A stretch of DNA of 64,000 bases from Nocardioides palaemonis (lineage in GTDB: Bacteria > Actinomycetota > Actinomycetes > Propionibacteriales > Nocardioidaceae): the NCBI RefSeq assembly GCF_018275325.1, contig NZ_JAGVQR010000001.1, positions 496,001 through 560,000 of the forward strand, in the 5' to 3' direction. The notes under the pieces were generated by a model. That model was not told the origin of the DNA. It did no database searches and saw nothing but the letters and a program-made list of their open reading frames with translations. A program made the position numbers and the translations under genes. This document shows, in pieces, positions 9,119-17,833 of the stretch. Position 1 is the first letter of the stretch. The number at the start of each line of letters is the position of its first letter.

Positions 9119-10399
9119 ATGACTGATGAGCTCGAGCGTCGGTGGGACGACGCGGTGGAGAAGGCGTGGCGGGAGTTCCGCCAGCGGCTAGCGGACCATG
9201 TGGCGGGGATGGGCCCGGACGACTCGATCGTCGTCGAGATGCCGCAGCAGCACGAGGGCGGGGCCTCGCCCTACTGCCAGGTCGCCGGCGGCGACGACAT
9301 GGTGCGCGTCGAGGCGGTGAGCAACGTCTACCTCGCCGACGAGTGCCTGCTCGACGACGACCAGGAGGCGGCGCTAGGGGACATGGGGTTCCAGCAGCCG
9401 AACGCCTGGAGCTGGGAGGACGGCGACACCAACTTCTGGCTCGACGTCGACCGGCGTGAGGCGGACCGGGTCGCCGTGATGGTGGTTCGCGCGCTGCGCG
9501 AGGTCTACGGCGTGCTGCACCCGATCTACCTCGACGCCGAGGGTCTCGAGCCTGCTCGCGAGGGCGGCAAGCCGCTTCCGCCGAAGCCGGTCCGCGTCGA
9601 GCCCGACGTGCACGAGGTCGTCCGCCCTACCTCGGTGGAGGAGGTGCGCGCGGTCGTTGACCTCGCCGTCGCCGGCCTCTACGACGACGCCCCGGAGTGG
9701 GACGTCGACGGTGACCTACTGCTGCCGACGGAGGACCAGCAGGTGTGGATCTTGGTCCACAAGACCATCCCGCGTGCGCTGATCTCGTGCATCCTCGCCG
9801 AGGGCGTCACCGACACCGAGACGGCGCTGGCGGAGGTCAACCGTCTCAACCGCGCCGAGTTTGGGCTGACCTTCTTCCTCGCCGACGGCCGGATCAGCGT
9901 GACCCGCGAGGTGGGTCTGGATGTGGCGACCGCCTGGACGATCCACATCGAGGTGCAGCGCCTGCTCACCCACGTCGACGGCTGGGCGCGTGACCTCGCC
10001 GAGCGGCTGGCCGCCTCGGTCCAGCAGGCGACGCCGAAGCAGCGCGACGGACGCTTCGACGCGGCGTACGCCGTGATGGCCGAGCTCGAGCGCGACCAGC
10101 GCGGCTCGGTTGGCCCCGCGACGATGGCGAGGGTCTACGGCAACGACACCGGCCTGCTGCTCAAGGCGATCCGGGTCACCGAGCAGCGTCGTCGCGAGAT
10201 GCGTGGCAAGGTCCGCGAGGCGCGCAACCTGAAGCAGCACAGCAGGGAGAAGGTCGCCCAGGCGCGGCACGACTACCTGCGCGACCTCGCCGCGCGGATG
10301 CGCGCCGCGCTGCGGCTGATCGTGGACGCGCCGGTGCGCAAGGTGCAGCTCGACCAGCTCGCCCTCTTCGACGAGGACGAGGCAGGGACCGGCCGGTGA
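9119..10399 (+). CDS. TY-Chap (T3SS/YbjN-like) peptide-binding chaperone 1 type protein
   Basis: A 426-residue acidic protein. The N-terminal part (to about 145) ends with ALREVYGVLHPIYL, like TY-Chap N-terminal domains, and the middle (about 160-300) reads as a YbjN/type III chaperone-like fold with EVNRLNRAEF. The family is thought to bind peptides and was named from comparative genomics of conflict systems; its biochemistry is not well established. The C-terminus is a basic helical tail (about 310-410). It is followed after 46 nt by a NERD-UvrD helicase on the same strand, so the two probably form an operon. The function of the pair is unknown. Confidence 0.7.
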   Translation: MTDELERRWDDAVEKAWREFRQRLADHVAGMGPDDSIVVEMPQQHEGGASPYCQVAGGDDMVRVEAVSNVYLADECLLDDDQEAALGDMGFQQPNAWSWEDGDTNFWLDVDRREADRVAVMVVRALREVYGVLHPIYLDAEGLEPAREGGKPLPPKPVRVEPDVHEVVRPTSVEEVRAVVDLAVAGLYDDAPEWDVDGDLLLPTEDQQVWILVHKTIPRALISCILAEGVTDTETALAEVNRLNRAEFGLTFFLADGRISVTREVGLDVATAWTIHIEVQRLLTHVDGWARDLAERLAASVQQATPKQRDGRFDAAYAVMAELERDQRGSVGPATMARVYGNDTGLLLKAIRVTEQRRREMRGKVREARNLKQHSREKVAQARHDYLRDLAARMRAALRLIVDAPVRKVQLDQLALFDEDEAGTGR

Positions 10400-10445
10400 G
10401 CGCGTTCGCAGGACGCGGCGCCGTGTCAGGTGATGGGGTGTGCGG

Positions 10446-12092
10446 ATGCCTCGCCTGATCCCGGAGCAGCCGACCTTCACCACCGAGTCCGAGCAGGCGG
10501 TGTGGGAACGGCTGCGCGACGGCCTCGGTGACGACGACGTGCTCATCACCAACCTGCGCCTCACCGACGAGTCCAAGGACCACGAGGTCGACATCGTCGT
10601 GCTCATGCCCGACATCGGCATCGTCGCGCTCGAGGTCAAGGGCGGCAGTGTCTGGTGGGACGAGGGCTGGCGCATCAAGCGCCGCGGCCGCGAGGCGGTC
10701 ATCCACCCGGTCGACCAGGCGCGCGACGGCAAGTACGCCCTACGTGCCTACGTCGAGCGCGACGAGCGCTGGGGGAGCCGCACCCGCGTCGCGTGGGCGC
10801 ACGCAGTCGTCACGCCGTACTCGGAGTTCGATGCCGACTTCGCGCTGACCGACCTGCCGCGCTGGTCGCTGCACGACACCAAGGACCAGGAGCACCTCGT
10901 CGGACGGCTGCGGCAGAACGCGCAGAAGATGACCCACGGACAGCGGGTCGCGACCGCCGACGACGTCGACGCGATCGCCGACATCCTCACCGGTCGACTG
11001 CCCACGTCGTACGACATCCGCGCGGAGGCCGACGAGCGCGCCAGCGTCGCCGACCGGCTCACGCTCGAGCAGGCCACGATCCTGCAGGTCACCCGGCTGC
11101 TCCACCGCGTCGAGGTGCGCGGCGGTGCGGGCAGCGGCAAGACGGTGCTCGCGCTGCAGCAGGCCAAGGAGCTCACCCGCGGCGGGCAGGACCGCAAGTC
11201 GCAGCGGGTCGCGCTGCTCTGCTACTCGATCGGGCTCGCCGAGCACCTCAAGCGTGAGGTCGCGACCTGGCGACACGGACACAAGCCGGCGTTCGTCGGC
11301 ACCTTCCACGACTTCGGTCGTCAGTGGGGTGCGTCCGACGGTGACCGGCAGGACAGCGAGTTCTGGGAGGAGCGGCTGCCCGCCGAGATGGCCGCGCTCG
11401 CCGCCGACCTGCCGGACGGCAAGAAGTTCGACGCCGTGATCGTCGACGAGGCGCAGGACTTCGCCGACTCGTGGTGGACGCCGGTGCTGCGGGCGCTGCG
11501 CGACGAGGAGGAAGGCGGGCTCTACGTCTACTCCGACGAGAACCAGCGGATCTTCGCGCGCTTCGGCCGGCCGCCGGTCGCGCTGGTCCCGCTGGTGCTC
11601 GACCACAACCTGCGCAACACGAAGCAGATCCACGAGTCCTTCGGCCCGCTCGCGCCGAGCCGGATGTACAGCCGCGGCGGTGAGGGGCCGTCGGTCCGCT
11701 TCGTCGACGTCGCCGAGGAGGATCCGCTCGACGTCGCGGACGACCAGGTCGACCAGCTGCTCGACGCCGGGTGGGACCCCCAGCACGTCGCGCTCCTGAC
11801 CACCGGCCACCGGCACCCGATCCAGGTGGAGCGCACCGACTTCCACGACCAGGACGGCTACTGGCGCACCTACTGGGACGACGACGTCTTCTACGGCCAC
11901 GTCCTCGGGTGCAAGGGCCTCGAGCGGCGCGCGGTCGTGCTGTGCCTCAACGAGGACGGCTCGCGCGACCGGGCCCGGGAGCGGCTCTACGTCGGGATGT
12001 CGCGGGCCACCGACGAGCTGGTGGTGGTGGGCGACCCGGCGACCGTACGCCGGGTGGCGGGCGACGACGTGGCGCGCCGGCTCGGGATCTGA
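10446..12092 (+). CDS. NERD nuclease-domain plus UvrD/Rep-like helicase
   Basis: A 548-residue protein if the ATG at 10446 is used (GGGG 7 nt before it; a GTG two codons upstream is also possible). The NERD nuclease-related domain fills about residues 10-120, with D49 and E63-x-K65 in ALEVKGG as putative catalytic residues. An SF1 helicase follows: Walker A GGAGSGKT (226-233), Walker B DEAQ (334-337), and a C-terminal YVGMSRA motif. Proteins of this build combine a predicted nuclease with a UvrD-type ATPase. It is shorter than full UvrD enzymes. Pairing with the TY-Chap gene suggests a conflict or repair role, by inference. Confidence 0.85.
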   Translation: MPRLIPEQPTFTTESEQAVWERLRDGLGDDDVLITNLRLTDESKDHEVDIVVLMPDIGIVALEVKGGSVWWDEGWRIKRRGREAVIHPVDQARDGKYALRAYVERDERWGSRTRVAWAHAVVTPYSEFDADFALTDLPRWSLHDTKDQEHLVGRLRQNAQKMTHGQRVATADDVDAIADILTGRLPTSYDIRAEADERASVADRLTLEQATILQVTRLLHRVEVRGGAGSGKTVLALQQAKELTRGGQDRKSQRVALLCYSIGLAEHLKREVATWRHGHKPAFVGTFHDFGRQWGASDGDRQDSEFWEERLPAEMAALAADLPDGKKFDAVIVDEAQDFADSWWTPVLRALRDEEEGGLYVYSDENQRIFARFGRPPVALVPLVLDHNLRNTKQIHESFGPLAPSRMYSRGGEGPSVRFVDVAEEDPLDVADDQVDQLLDAGWDPQHVALLTTGHRHPIQVERTDFHDQDGYWRTYWDDDVFYGHVLGCKGLERRAVVLCLNEDGSRDRARERLYVGMSRATDELVVVGDPATVRRVAGDDVARRLGI

Positions 12093-12143
12093 GCCGCAGC
12101 AGCTAGTGCGGTGGAGCTGGCCCCGCAGAGGTGCGTCTCCTCC

Positions 12144-12149
12144 TAGGCT
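12144..12149 (+). promoter_or_regulatory. Candidate -10 element upstream of the RyR-TrkA gene
   Basis: TAGGCT, a common actinobacterial -10 form, lies 36 nt before the ATG at 12186. The start codon has GGGGGAT about 5 nt upstream, so this would be a leadered transcript. The same hexamer recurs before other genes here (38314, 50664). Confidence 0.4.
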
Positions 12150-12185
12150 GACCCCGGCCGTCCGGCCGATCACGATGGGGGATCG

Positions 12186-13826
12186 ATGAGTGCGCTGAAC
12201 CGTGTGGGCGTGTGGCTGGGAGTGGTGCTGATTCCGGTCTCGTTGCTGTTGGGATACATCGGCTACCGGGATCTCGCAGACGCCTCGATGTCCCGACCGG
12301 ATGCAGCGTTCGGTGCGATCCAGCTGTTCTTCATGGAGACGCAGACCGACCTCGACCAGCCGCCGCTCGCCCTGAACATCGCCCGGTTCAGCGCGCCGCT
12401 GTCGTTGGCCATCGCCACCTTCGCTGCGATCGTCGCGCTCGCGGGAGAGCGCATCCGTCGTCTGCTCTTGCGTCAGTTCGGCCGCGACCACGTCGTGATC
12501 GCCGGACTCAGCGAGACGGGCAGGGAGCTCGCCCGCTCGCTGCGCAGCCAGGGCCGCAGGGTCGTGGTCCTCGACTCCGACGCCTCCCACCCGGCAGCAG
12601 CGGATGTCCAGGCACTCGGTGCGCTCGTGATCGTGGGCGACGCGCGGCAGCCCGAGCAGCTCATGCGGTGTCGGGTCGACACCGCTCGTCACGTGGTCGT
12701 GAACACCGGTCACGACTCGATCAACGTCGAGGTCTGTGAGGTGCTGACGGCCGTCGCAGGGCATGCGACGACTGTTCACGCTGCGATCGACGACGAAGCG
12801 CTCTGGTCGGTGCTGGGTCGCGTGCAGCTCGAGGAGTCGGACAGCGCTGCGACCTTCGATTTCTTCCACCCGGACGACCGCAAGGCAGCGTCGTTCATCG
12901 ACGCGGTCGATCAGGGGTCTGGCCCCGACGTGTCGGAGGTGTACCTCCTAGGACGGGGCTCACTCGCGCGACGTGTGCTCGTCCGCTGGTGCCAGCGTCG
13001 CCTGGCGGAAGGGGAGCCCTTCACCGTTCACGTCGACGCAGCGACGCACCGAGCTCTGGTCGGTCCCTCGCTGGCCGCGCTCCCGTGGATCCGGGACGTC
13101 GTCGCGGAGGTGGATGTCGTCCCCGCGAGTTGCAGGATCGGACTGGTGTGCAGCGACGTGTCGGACGGTGCCTCGCTGAGCGCCGCGCTGTCCATCGCGT
13201 CCGAGCGACAGGTCGATCGGGTCTTCCTGTGCTCGACGCTGCCCAGCGGCCGGGCGGTGCTCGACCTCAAGGGAGTGAGCGAGAAGGTGTGCGTCATCCC
13301 GGCGGGGTCGACCTTCCGGGAGCCGGAGGCGTTTTTCGCCCACTCCTGGGTCGACATCATGGCCGCCGCGCGGCATGACTTCTACTGCGCGAGCGAGCGT
13401 TCGAGAGGTAGGACGGCGGCTGACAACCCGTCACTCATTGCTTGGGGTGAGCTCCCGGAAAGCCTGAAGGACTCGAACCGCCGGTTCGCGGCTGCGGTCG
13501 GCGCGGTGCTCGGCGATCTGGGTGCGGCGCTGGTCCCGCTGGGGCCGCGAACTGCCTCGGAGACGCCTCCGGTCGAGAGCGAGCTCATGGAATCCTTGGC
13601 GCGGCAGGAGCACGACCGGTGGATGGCCGACCTGCTTCGCGACGGCTGGCGGTACGACCCGGGCGCCAAGGACCCGGTGCGGAAGACGCACCCGCTGCTG
13701 GTCGACTGGGCAGAGCTGGACGAGATCGAGCGGGACAAGGACCGTGACTCGATCCGCGCGATCCCGCAGATGCTCGCCCGCGTCGGTTGGGCACTCGACG
13801 TCCCGGCACGAGCTCCCGTGTCCTAG
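12186..13826 (+). CDS. Two-TM protein with two RCK/TrkA-N domains and C-terminal RyR domain
   Basis: A 546-residue protein. TM helices are at about 8-27 and 68-87 with no potassium-filter sequence between them, so it is probably not a channel. A Rossmann fold begins at VVIAGLSETGRELA (about 103-116) and a second nucleotide-binding segment at YLLGRGSLARR (about 256). The last 120 residues are a RyR domain, with the signature RQEHDRW...DGWRY and KTHP...W. RyR domains with TrkA-type folds recur in prokaryotic nucleotide-centred conflict loci. The stop (13824-13826) overlaps the stop of the opposite-strand TIR gene. It may sense or bind a nucleotide made or used by the TIR protein; this is inference. 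Confidence 0.82.
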   Translation: MSALNRVGVWLGVVLIPVSLLLGYIGYRDLADASMSRPDAAFGAIQLFFMETQTDLDQPPLALNIARFSAPLSLAIATFAAIVALAGERIRRLLLRQFGRDHVVIAGLSETGRELARSLRSQGRRVVVLDSDASHPAAADVQALGALVIVGDARQPEQLMRCRVDTARHVVVNTGHDSINVEVCEVLTAVAGHATTVHAAIDDEALWSVLGRVQLEESDSAATFDFFHPDDRKAASFIDAVDQGSGPDVSEVYLLGRGSLARRVLVRWCQRRLAEGEPFTVHVDAATHRALVGPSLAALPWIRDVVAEVDVVPASCRIGLVCSDVSDGASLSAALSIASERQVDRVFLCSTLPSGRAVLDLKGVSEKVCVIPAGSTFREPEAFFAHSWVDIMAAARHDFYCASERSRGRTAADNPSLIAWGELPESLKDSNRRFAAAVGAVLGDLGAALVPLGPRTASETPPVESELMESLARQEHDRWMADLLRDGWRYDPGAKDPVRKTHPLLVDWAELDEIERDKDRDSIRAIPQMLARVGWALDVPARAPVS

Positions 13827-15331
13827 ACGAAGACGGCGACGTCCCGCAGGCGGTTGGCGCTCGGCTCCGGCAGGTCGACGTAGACCAGGACCTCGTCCAC
13901 GCTGACGAAGCGTCCCAGCTGCCCGCGCATCTCGACGATCCGCGCGGCCTCGTCGTGCTCGACGCCAGCGTGGTGAGCCAGGACGGAGGGCGGGACGCTG
14001 TTGAGGTCCACGAGACCGCCGTCGTCGTAGTCACGAGGCACGTCCGGCCGTCCGACGTGCATCGACCTGGCGAGAGGGCGGTCCTGCTCGACCAACCTGC
14101 GGTACCGGTCGCGGCTCTCTCGCCGGGCGAGGACGGACTGCGTGCCGGCGAGCGGGGTGGTCGGGCGACGGAAGGCGACGATCACGACGATGCCGACGAC
14201 CATCGATATCAGGATGATCGATCCGCCGAAGTCCGCCAGCGGTCCGGTGGCGTTGCCCTCGGCGTCCTCCGGTGCACTGCCCGCGAGAATGGTGGCGAGA
14301 ACGATGGCTGCCCCCATCCCGGCAGCGAGCAGGTGCATCCGGCGGCGGAACGCCTTGTCGTGCGGGCGACGGTTGGCCGCCCAGATGGGCGCGGCCCAGG
14401 ACGCGAAGCCGAGCGTCAGGACGCACCACAGGATCATCGCCTTGGTCGATCGACCCTTCTTCTGGGCCGGGACCGGCGCCGGGGGCTGCGGCGGCGCTGC
14501 GAAGTGGGACGGGACCGTCGGCGCCTGGGCCTGCGGCGTCGGGTAGGCCGGGCGAGCCGGCGGAGCGGCGTAGCTGGAGGGCCGCTGCTGCTTGGTCCAC
14601 ACGGCCCCCCGGTCTCCACGAGCCGTGCCGGGCTCGCCGAGACCGAACGAGCTCCGGTGCTGCATCAGGTAGCGGCCGACCATCGTGTGGTAGTTCCCGA
14701 GCTGCGACACCTCGGTGTGGGTGGCCAGGACGGCGGGGTGCTCCGACACGTCCTTGGTGGCGAACGAGTGGGGCAGCGACGAGATCGCGTAGCGGAGTGC
14801 GTCCTCGTCGACGTCGGCGAACGACATCGTGCGGGCCGGAGCTGCGTGCCCGGCAGACCCGAGCAACTGGCCGAGCTGCTCGGTGAGACGGGCGAGGTCG
14901 CTGCTCCAGCGTGAGTCGGACAGCTCGAAGGCGTTCAGGCGGGCCAGACGCTGGATGCTCTGCGGAAGCTCCTCGGGAGTGGGCATGCGAGCGCCCTCCA
15001 CCAGCACGGGGATGACGCGGAGGTTTGCCTGCAGCGCCGACTCGACCTCGAGGCGGACGAAGTCGTTGGACTCGTCGATCCGTCGGACGTCGGTCCCGGG
15101 GCGGGGGTCGAGCCAGTTGTCACCGATGAGGATCAGCGCGACCTGGCACTGCTCGATCTCGCTGCGGATGTGCTCCTCGAAGTCGGCACCGATCGGGATC
15201 GAGTCGATGTCCATGAAGACACGTGCGTTCTGCATCCGGTGGCGCAGTCCGTCGTTGAGCCCGTTGGCCTGCGACTGGCAGTCACTGCGTCGGTACGAGA
15301 TGAAGATGCGCTGTTCGGTTGTCGCGGTCAT
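13823..15331 (-). CDS. TIR domain protein with three TM helices and C-terminal helix-hairpin-helix domain
   Basis: A 502-residue protein from ATG 15331 (GGGGA upstream; ATG 15352 is an alternative). The TIR domain covers about 6-160: it opens with RIFISYRRSD, continues with VFMDIDSIPIG, and has E95 in FVRLEVESAL as the possible NADase glutamate. A short folded segment (168-230) and a proline-rich linker (250-292) precede TM helices at about 298-319, 332-350 and 368-387. The C-terminus (438-500) is a ComEA-like HhH, beginning LVDLNSVPPSVL. TIR domains can cleave NAD+ or make cyclic ADP-ribose-like signals. A membrane-anchored TIR-HhH is unusual. It ends tail-to-tail with the RyR protein gene. 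Confidence 0.82.
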   Translation of the reverse strand: MTATTEQRIFISYRRSDCQSQANGLNDGLRHRMQNARVFMDIDSIPIGADFEEHIRSEIEQCQVALILIGDNWLDPRPGTDVRRIDESNDFVRLEVESALQANLRVIPVLVEGARMPTPEELPQSIQRLARLNAFELSDSRWSSDLARLTEQLGQLLGSAGHAAPARTMSFADVDEDALRYAISSLPHSFATKDVSEHPAVLATHTEVSQLGNYHTMVGRYLMQHRSSFGLGEPGTARGDRGAVWTKQQRPSSYAAPPARPAYPTPQAQAPTVPSHFAAPPQPPAPVPAQKKGRSTKAMILWCVLTLGFASWAAPIWAANRRPHDKAFRRRMHLLAAGMGAAIVLATILAGSAPEDAEGNATGPLADFGGSIILISMVVGIVVIVAFRRPTTPLAGTQSVLARRESRDRYRRLVEQDRPLARSMHVGRPDVPRDYDDGGLVDLNSVPPSVLAHHAGVEHDEAARIVEMRGQLGRFVSVDEVLVYVDLPEPSANRLRDVAVFV

Positions 15332-15455
15332 GAGGTCCCCGTCTGCGTTCATGAGTGCTTGCGGCACATCATGGACGCCACCGCCGACACTTGGCACCCC
15401 CATCAGCAAATTCACCCAGATCAAGGGCGGCGCTCCACCTCCAGCACCGAAGGTG

Positions 15456-15845
15456 TCAGTCGAGGCTGCTGAGGTCCGGCGGTACGTCGACGGCGTGCGC
15501 CTGCAGCACCTCGAGGGGTACGACGTCGAGCGCCCGCTCAGAGGTGGCAGCCAGCACGACTGGCGCGGCCACACCGTGTGCGTACGCCTGCATCCAGCGC
15601 GCGGCGACGACGCACCAGCGGTCACCCGGCACGAGCCCGGGGAAGTGCCACTCCGGGCGCGGCGTGGAGAGGTCGTTGCCGACGGCCTTCTGGTGGGCGA
15701 GGAACTCGTCGGTCATCACCGCGCAGATCGCGTGCAGCCCGGCGTCCTGCGGGCCGACCGTGCACCTGCCGTCGCGGTGGAACCCGGTGAGCGGGTCGGT
15801 GCCGCAGGGGTCGAGCTCGCCGCCGAGGACGTTGCGTTCGGTCAT
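15456..15845 (-). CDS. DUF2237 family protein
   Basis: A 129-residue protein of normal family length. It begins with NVLGGELDPCGTDPLTGF and carries GDRWCVVAARW (about 75-86) and VPLEVLQAHA near the end. The family is conserved and widespread but has no known activity. The gene stands alone between the TIR gene and a repeat next to the alcohol dehydrogenase; I infer no pathway. Confidence 0.88.
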   Translation of the reverse strand: MTERNVLGGELDPCGTDPLTGFHRDGRCTVGPQDAGLHAICAVMTDEFLAHQKAVGNDLSTPRPEWHFPGLVPGDRWCVVAARWMQAYAHGVAAPVVLAATSERALDVVPLEVLQAHAVDVPPDLSSLD

Positions 15846-15858
15846 GCGCCCATCGTCG

Positions 15859-15924
15859 CTGGTTTCGAGGCTCGCTGCGCTCGCACCTCAACCACCGAGA
15901 GGCAGCGCTCCCACCTCAACCACC
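15859..15924. repeat. Interspersed repeat copy (GGTTTCGAGGCTCG...CACCTCAACC family)
   Basis: One full copy in the GGTTTCGAGG...CACCTCAACCACC orientation followed by a partial CACCTCAACCACC. It lies between DUF2237 and the alcohol dehydrogenase 3' end. The same family forms clusters at 51909-52168, 52543-52745 and inside hrpA at 63476-63585. Confidence 0.8.
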
Positions 15925-15938
15925 AAGCGGGCCCGCGG

Positions 15939-16949
15939 TCACCGCATGTCGAAGACCAGTCGCGCCGGCACCTCGCCGGCGAGCACCTCCTCGAAGCACG
16001 CGTTGACGTCGTCGAGCGCGCGGGTCTCGGTGACGACGCGGGTCAGGCCGCGGGCGTGAAGGTCGAAGACGGTGGCGAGGTCGTTGCGGGTGCCGACCAA
16101 CGAGCCGATCACCTTGACGCCCTTGAGCACGGTCTCGAACACGGGGATCTCGAGGCGGTTGTCGGCGGGCAGGCCGACCAGGACGAGGCGGCCGTTCGGG
16201 TTGAGCGCGGCGTGTGCGGCCCGCATCGCGGCGGGCGACGGGACGGTGACGAGCGCGATGTCGACGCCGCCGATCTCGGCGAGCTGCGCGGCCTGGTCGC
16301 CGCGGGCGTCGACCACGTAGTCCGCGCCGAGGTCCTTGGCGAGCTGGAGCTTGTCGTCGTGGACGTCGACGGCGACGGTGCGGGTGCCGAAGATGCGGGC
16401 GTACTGCAGGCCGAGGTGCCCCAGGCCGCCGATGCCGACGACCATGCAGGTCTCGTCGGGCTTCGGGTCCGCGACCTTGAGCGCCTTGTAGGTCGTCACG
16501 CCCGCGCAGGTCAGCGGCGAGGCGTCGACCGGGTCGACGCCGCCGGGGACCGGTACGACGTGGCTGGCGAACGCGACCGCGTACTCGGCGTAGCCGCCGT
16601 CCATCGTGTAGCCCATGTAGGCCGGGGCGGTGCAGTAGGTCTCCCAGCCGTCGACGCAGTAGCGGCACTGGCCGCACGCGTGGCCGAGCCACGGCAGCGC
16701 GACCCGCTGGCCGACCGCGACGGGTACGTCGGGCGAGCCGACGGCCTCGACGATGCCGACGCCCTCGTGGCCGGGGATCAGCTGGTCCTTGGGCTTGACC
16801 GGCCACTCGCCGCGCGCGGCGTGGATGTCGGTGTGGCAGAGCCCGCAGGTCTCGATCCGCACCAGCACCTGGCCGGGGCCGGGCTCGGGGATCGGGACGT
16901 CGCGGACCTCGAGCGGTGCGCCGAGCGTGGGGACGACGGCAGCCTTCAT
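15939..16949 (-). CDS. adhP: Zinc-dependent alcohol dehydrogenase (AdhP-like)
   Basis: A 336-residue medium-chain dehydrogenase oxidising primary alcohols with NAD. The catalytic zinc site is C36-x2-H-T-D (CGLCHTD), with GHEG at about 61-64. The four structural-zinc cysteines lie in the CGQCRYC...C segment (about 92-106). The Rossmann motif GIGGLGHLG is at about 172-180. Length and motif order are normal for class P alcohol dehydrogenases. It appears monocistronic; the upstream 200 nt hold no gene. The exact substrate is not evident from the sequence. Confidence 0.9.
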   Translation of the reverse strand: MKAAVVPTLGAPLEVRDVPIPEPGPGQVLVRIETCGLCHTDIHAARGEWPVKPKDQLIPGHEGVGIVEAVGSPDVPVAVGQRVALPWLGHACGQCRYCVDGWETYCTAPAYMGYTMDGGYAEYAVAFASHVVPVPGGVDPVDASPLTCAGVTTYKALKVADPKPDETCMVVGIGGLGHLGLQYARIFGTRTVAVDVHDDKLQLAKDLGADYVVDARGDQAAQLAEIGGVDIALVTVPSPAAMRAAHAALNPNGRLVLVGLPADNRLEIPVFETVLKGVKVIGSLVGTRNDLATVFDLHARGLTRVVTETRALDDVNACFEEVLAGEVPARLVFDMR

Positions 16950-17149
16950 GACGTGCTCCTCGGGGTTGGGTGGGCGGTTCTCGCTCCACCTCGACCCTTC
17001 TCCTCGGCGTCGTCCGCGGGCAGGGCGTACGGTCCCGCAGTCGGCGGGGCGAAGGTCCCGGCGAGCCGTCTGAAGCTACTGCTGCTGCCGAACCGGCACC
17101 GAGCCGGGCTCAGCTTGTTCGCTTGCAAGAGGACAGCACAGCACCTGTA

Positions 17150-17641
17150 CTACCGCTCGCCGATGAGCGAATGAAGGTTCTTTCCAGTCGCCACGACCTT
17201 CCAGAACTTCCTTCCGTTGGTGTTTGGCGACTCCCGGACATCGCCGGAGAAGTGGTCTACCACCGCGACTGCTGCAGCTGTAGGTGACGAGAAAACTTGG
17301 TTGTGCCAAGGCTCTGTCGTCAGCCGAACCTCGTGGGTGTGCGGGTTGAACATGGCGCTCAGGTCGTGTCCCTTGTAGGTCTTTGCAATTGGGATCCAGT
17401 CGACCTTGGGGTCGATGTGCTCCCGGGCAGGAGGTTTGTAGGCGCTGGACGAAGAGGTCGATGCGCGGACTTGCTGGGCTGCGGCTTCTGATGGGCTGGA
17501 TGGCGGGCCAGCAGCGACTGGGGTATCCGACGCAAGCACGTCCACGAGGCGACTCACAACCTCGCCGACGGTTCGGTCCATGAGACGAGCAGCGACCACA
17601 AGGCGGTCGTACGTCCCGTCGTCGATCTGAATTGTCTTCAC
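17150..17641 (-). CDS. Small DNA-binding-type protein: RHH/SeqA-N-like plus RAMA-like C-terminus
   Basis: A 163-residue protein. The N-terminus, MKTIQIDDGTYDRLVVAA through about residue 40, resembles ribbon-helix-helix/SeqA-type dimerisation segments. A serine-rich linker follows. The C-terminus has SPTAAAVAV then NGRKFWKV (about 115-150), a pattern like RAMA-type modules often joined to DNA-modification enzymes. The gene and its flank are less GC-rich than the surroundings, consistent with transfer. An elaborate dyad lies just upstream, suggesting autoregulation. A DNA-binding role is inferred; I cannot name the family with certainty. Confidence 0.6.
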   Translation of the reverse strand: MKTIQIDDGTYDRLVVAARLMDRTVGEVVSRLVDVLASDTPVAAGPPSSPSEAAAQQVRASTSSSSAYKPPAREHIDPKVDWIPIAKTYKGHDLSAMFNPHTHEVRLTTEPWHNQVFSSPTAAAVAVVDHFSGDVRESPNTNGRKFWKVVATGKNLHSLIGER

Positions 17642-17687
17642 TGCTTCTCCTGGTCATCTGAGGTGCTCAAGCACGCTGTCGACTCAA

Positions 17688-17738
17688 GAGTAAGACTCTA
17701 GAACTTTTAAGTCAATCAAGGATACTTAAGACTTACTC
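17688..17738. promoter_or_regulatory. AT-rich nested dyad upstream of the RHH/RAMA-like gene
   Basis: GAGTAAG (17688-17694) and CTTACTC (17732-17738) enclose a second inverted repeat, TTAAGT and ACTTAA, separated by 11 nt. The block is strikingly AT-rich for this window. It starts 47 nt before the ATG at 17641 on the minus strand, where a promoter and operator would lie. Confidence 0.5.
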
Positions 17739-17833
17739 GAGCCTCCGCGGACGGCGCTGGCTCTGCTTCAAGTCGGGCTCTGTAGACGGCAGGTCTCACG
17801 ATCGACTGCTTCACGTCTCGAAAGCGTCGGCCG

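Noticed and set aside
8764..9126. Short plus-strand open frames in the 8604-9118 gap
   Set aside because: No domain, no start signal and Arg/Ser-rich composition; they look like chance frames.
10740..12869. A 709-residue open frame on the minus strand
   Set aside because: It lies opposite the clear NERD-UvrD and RyR genes and its residues are a low-complexity Arg/Val/Glu shadow typical of GC-rich DNA.
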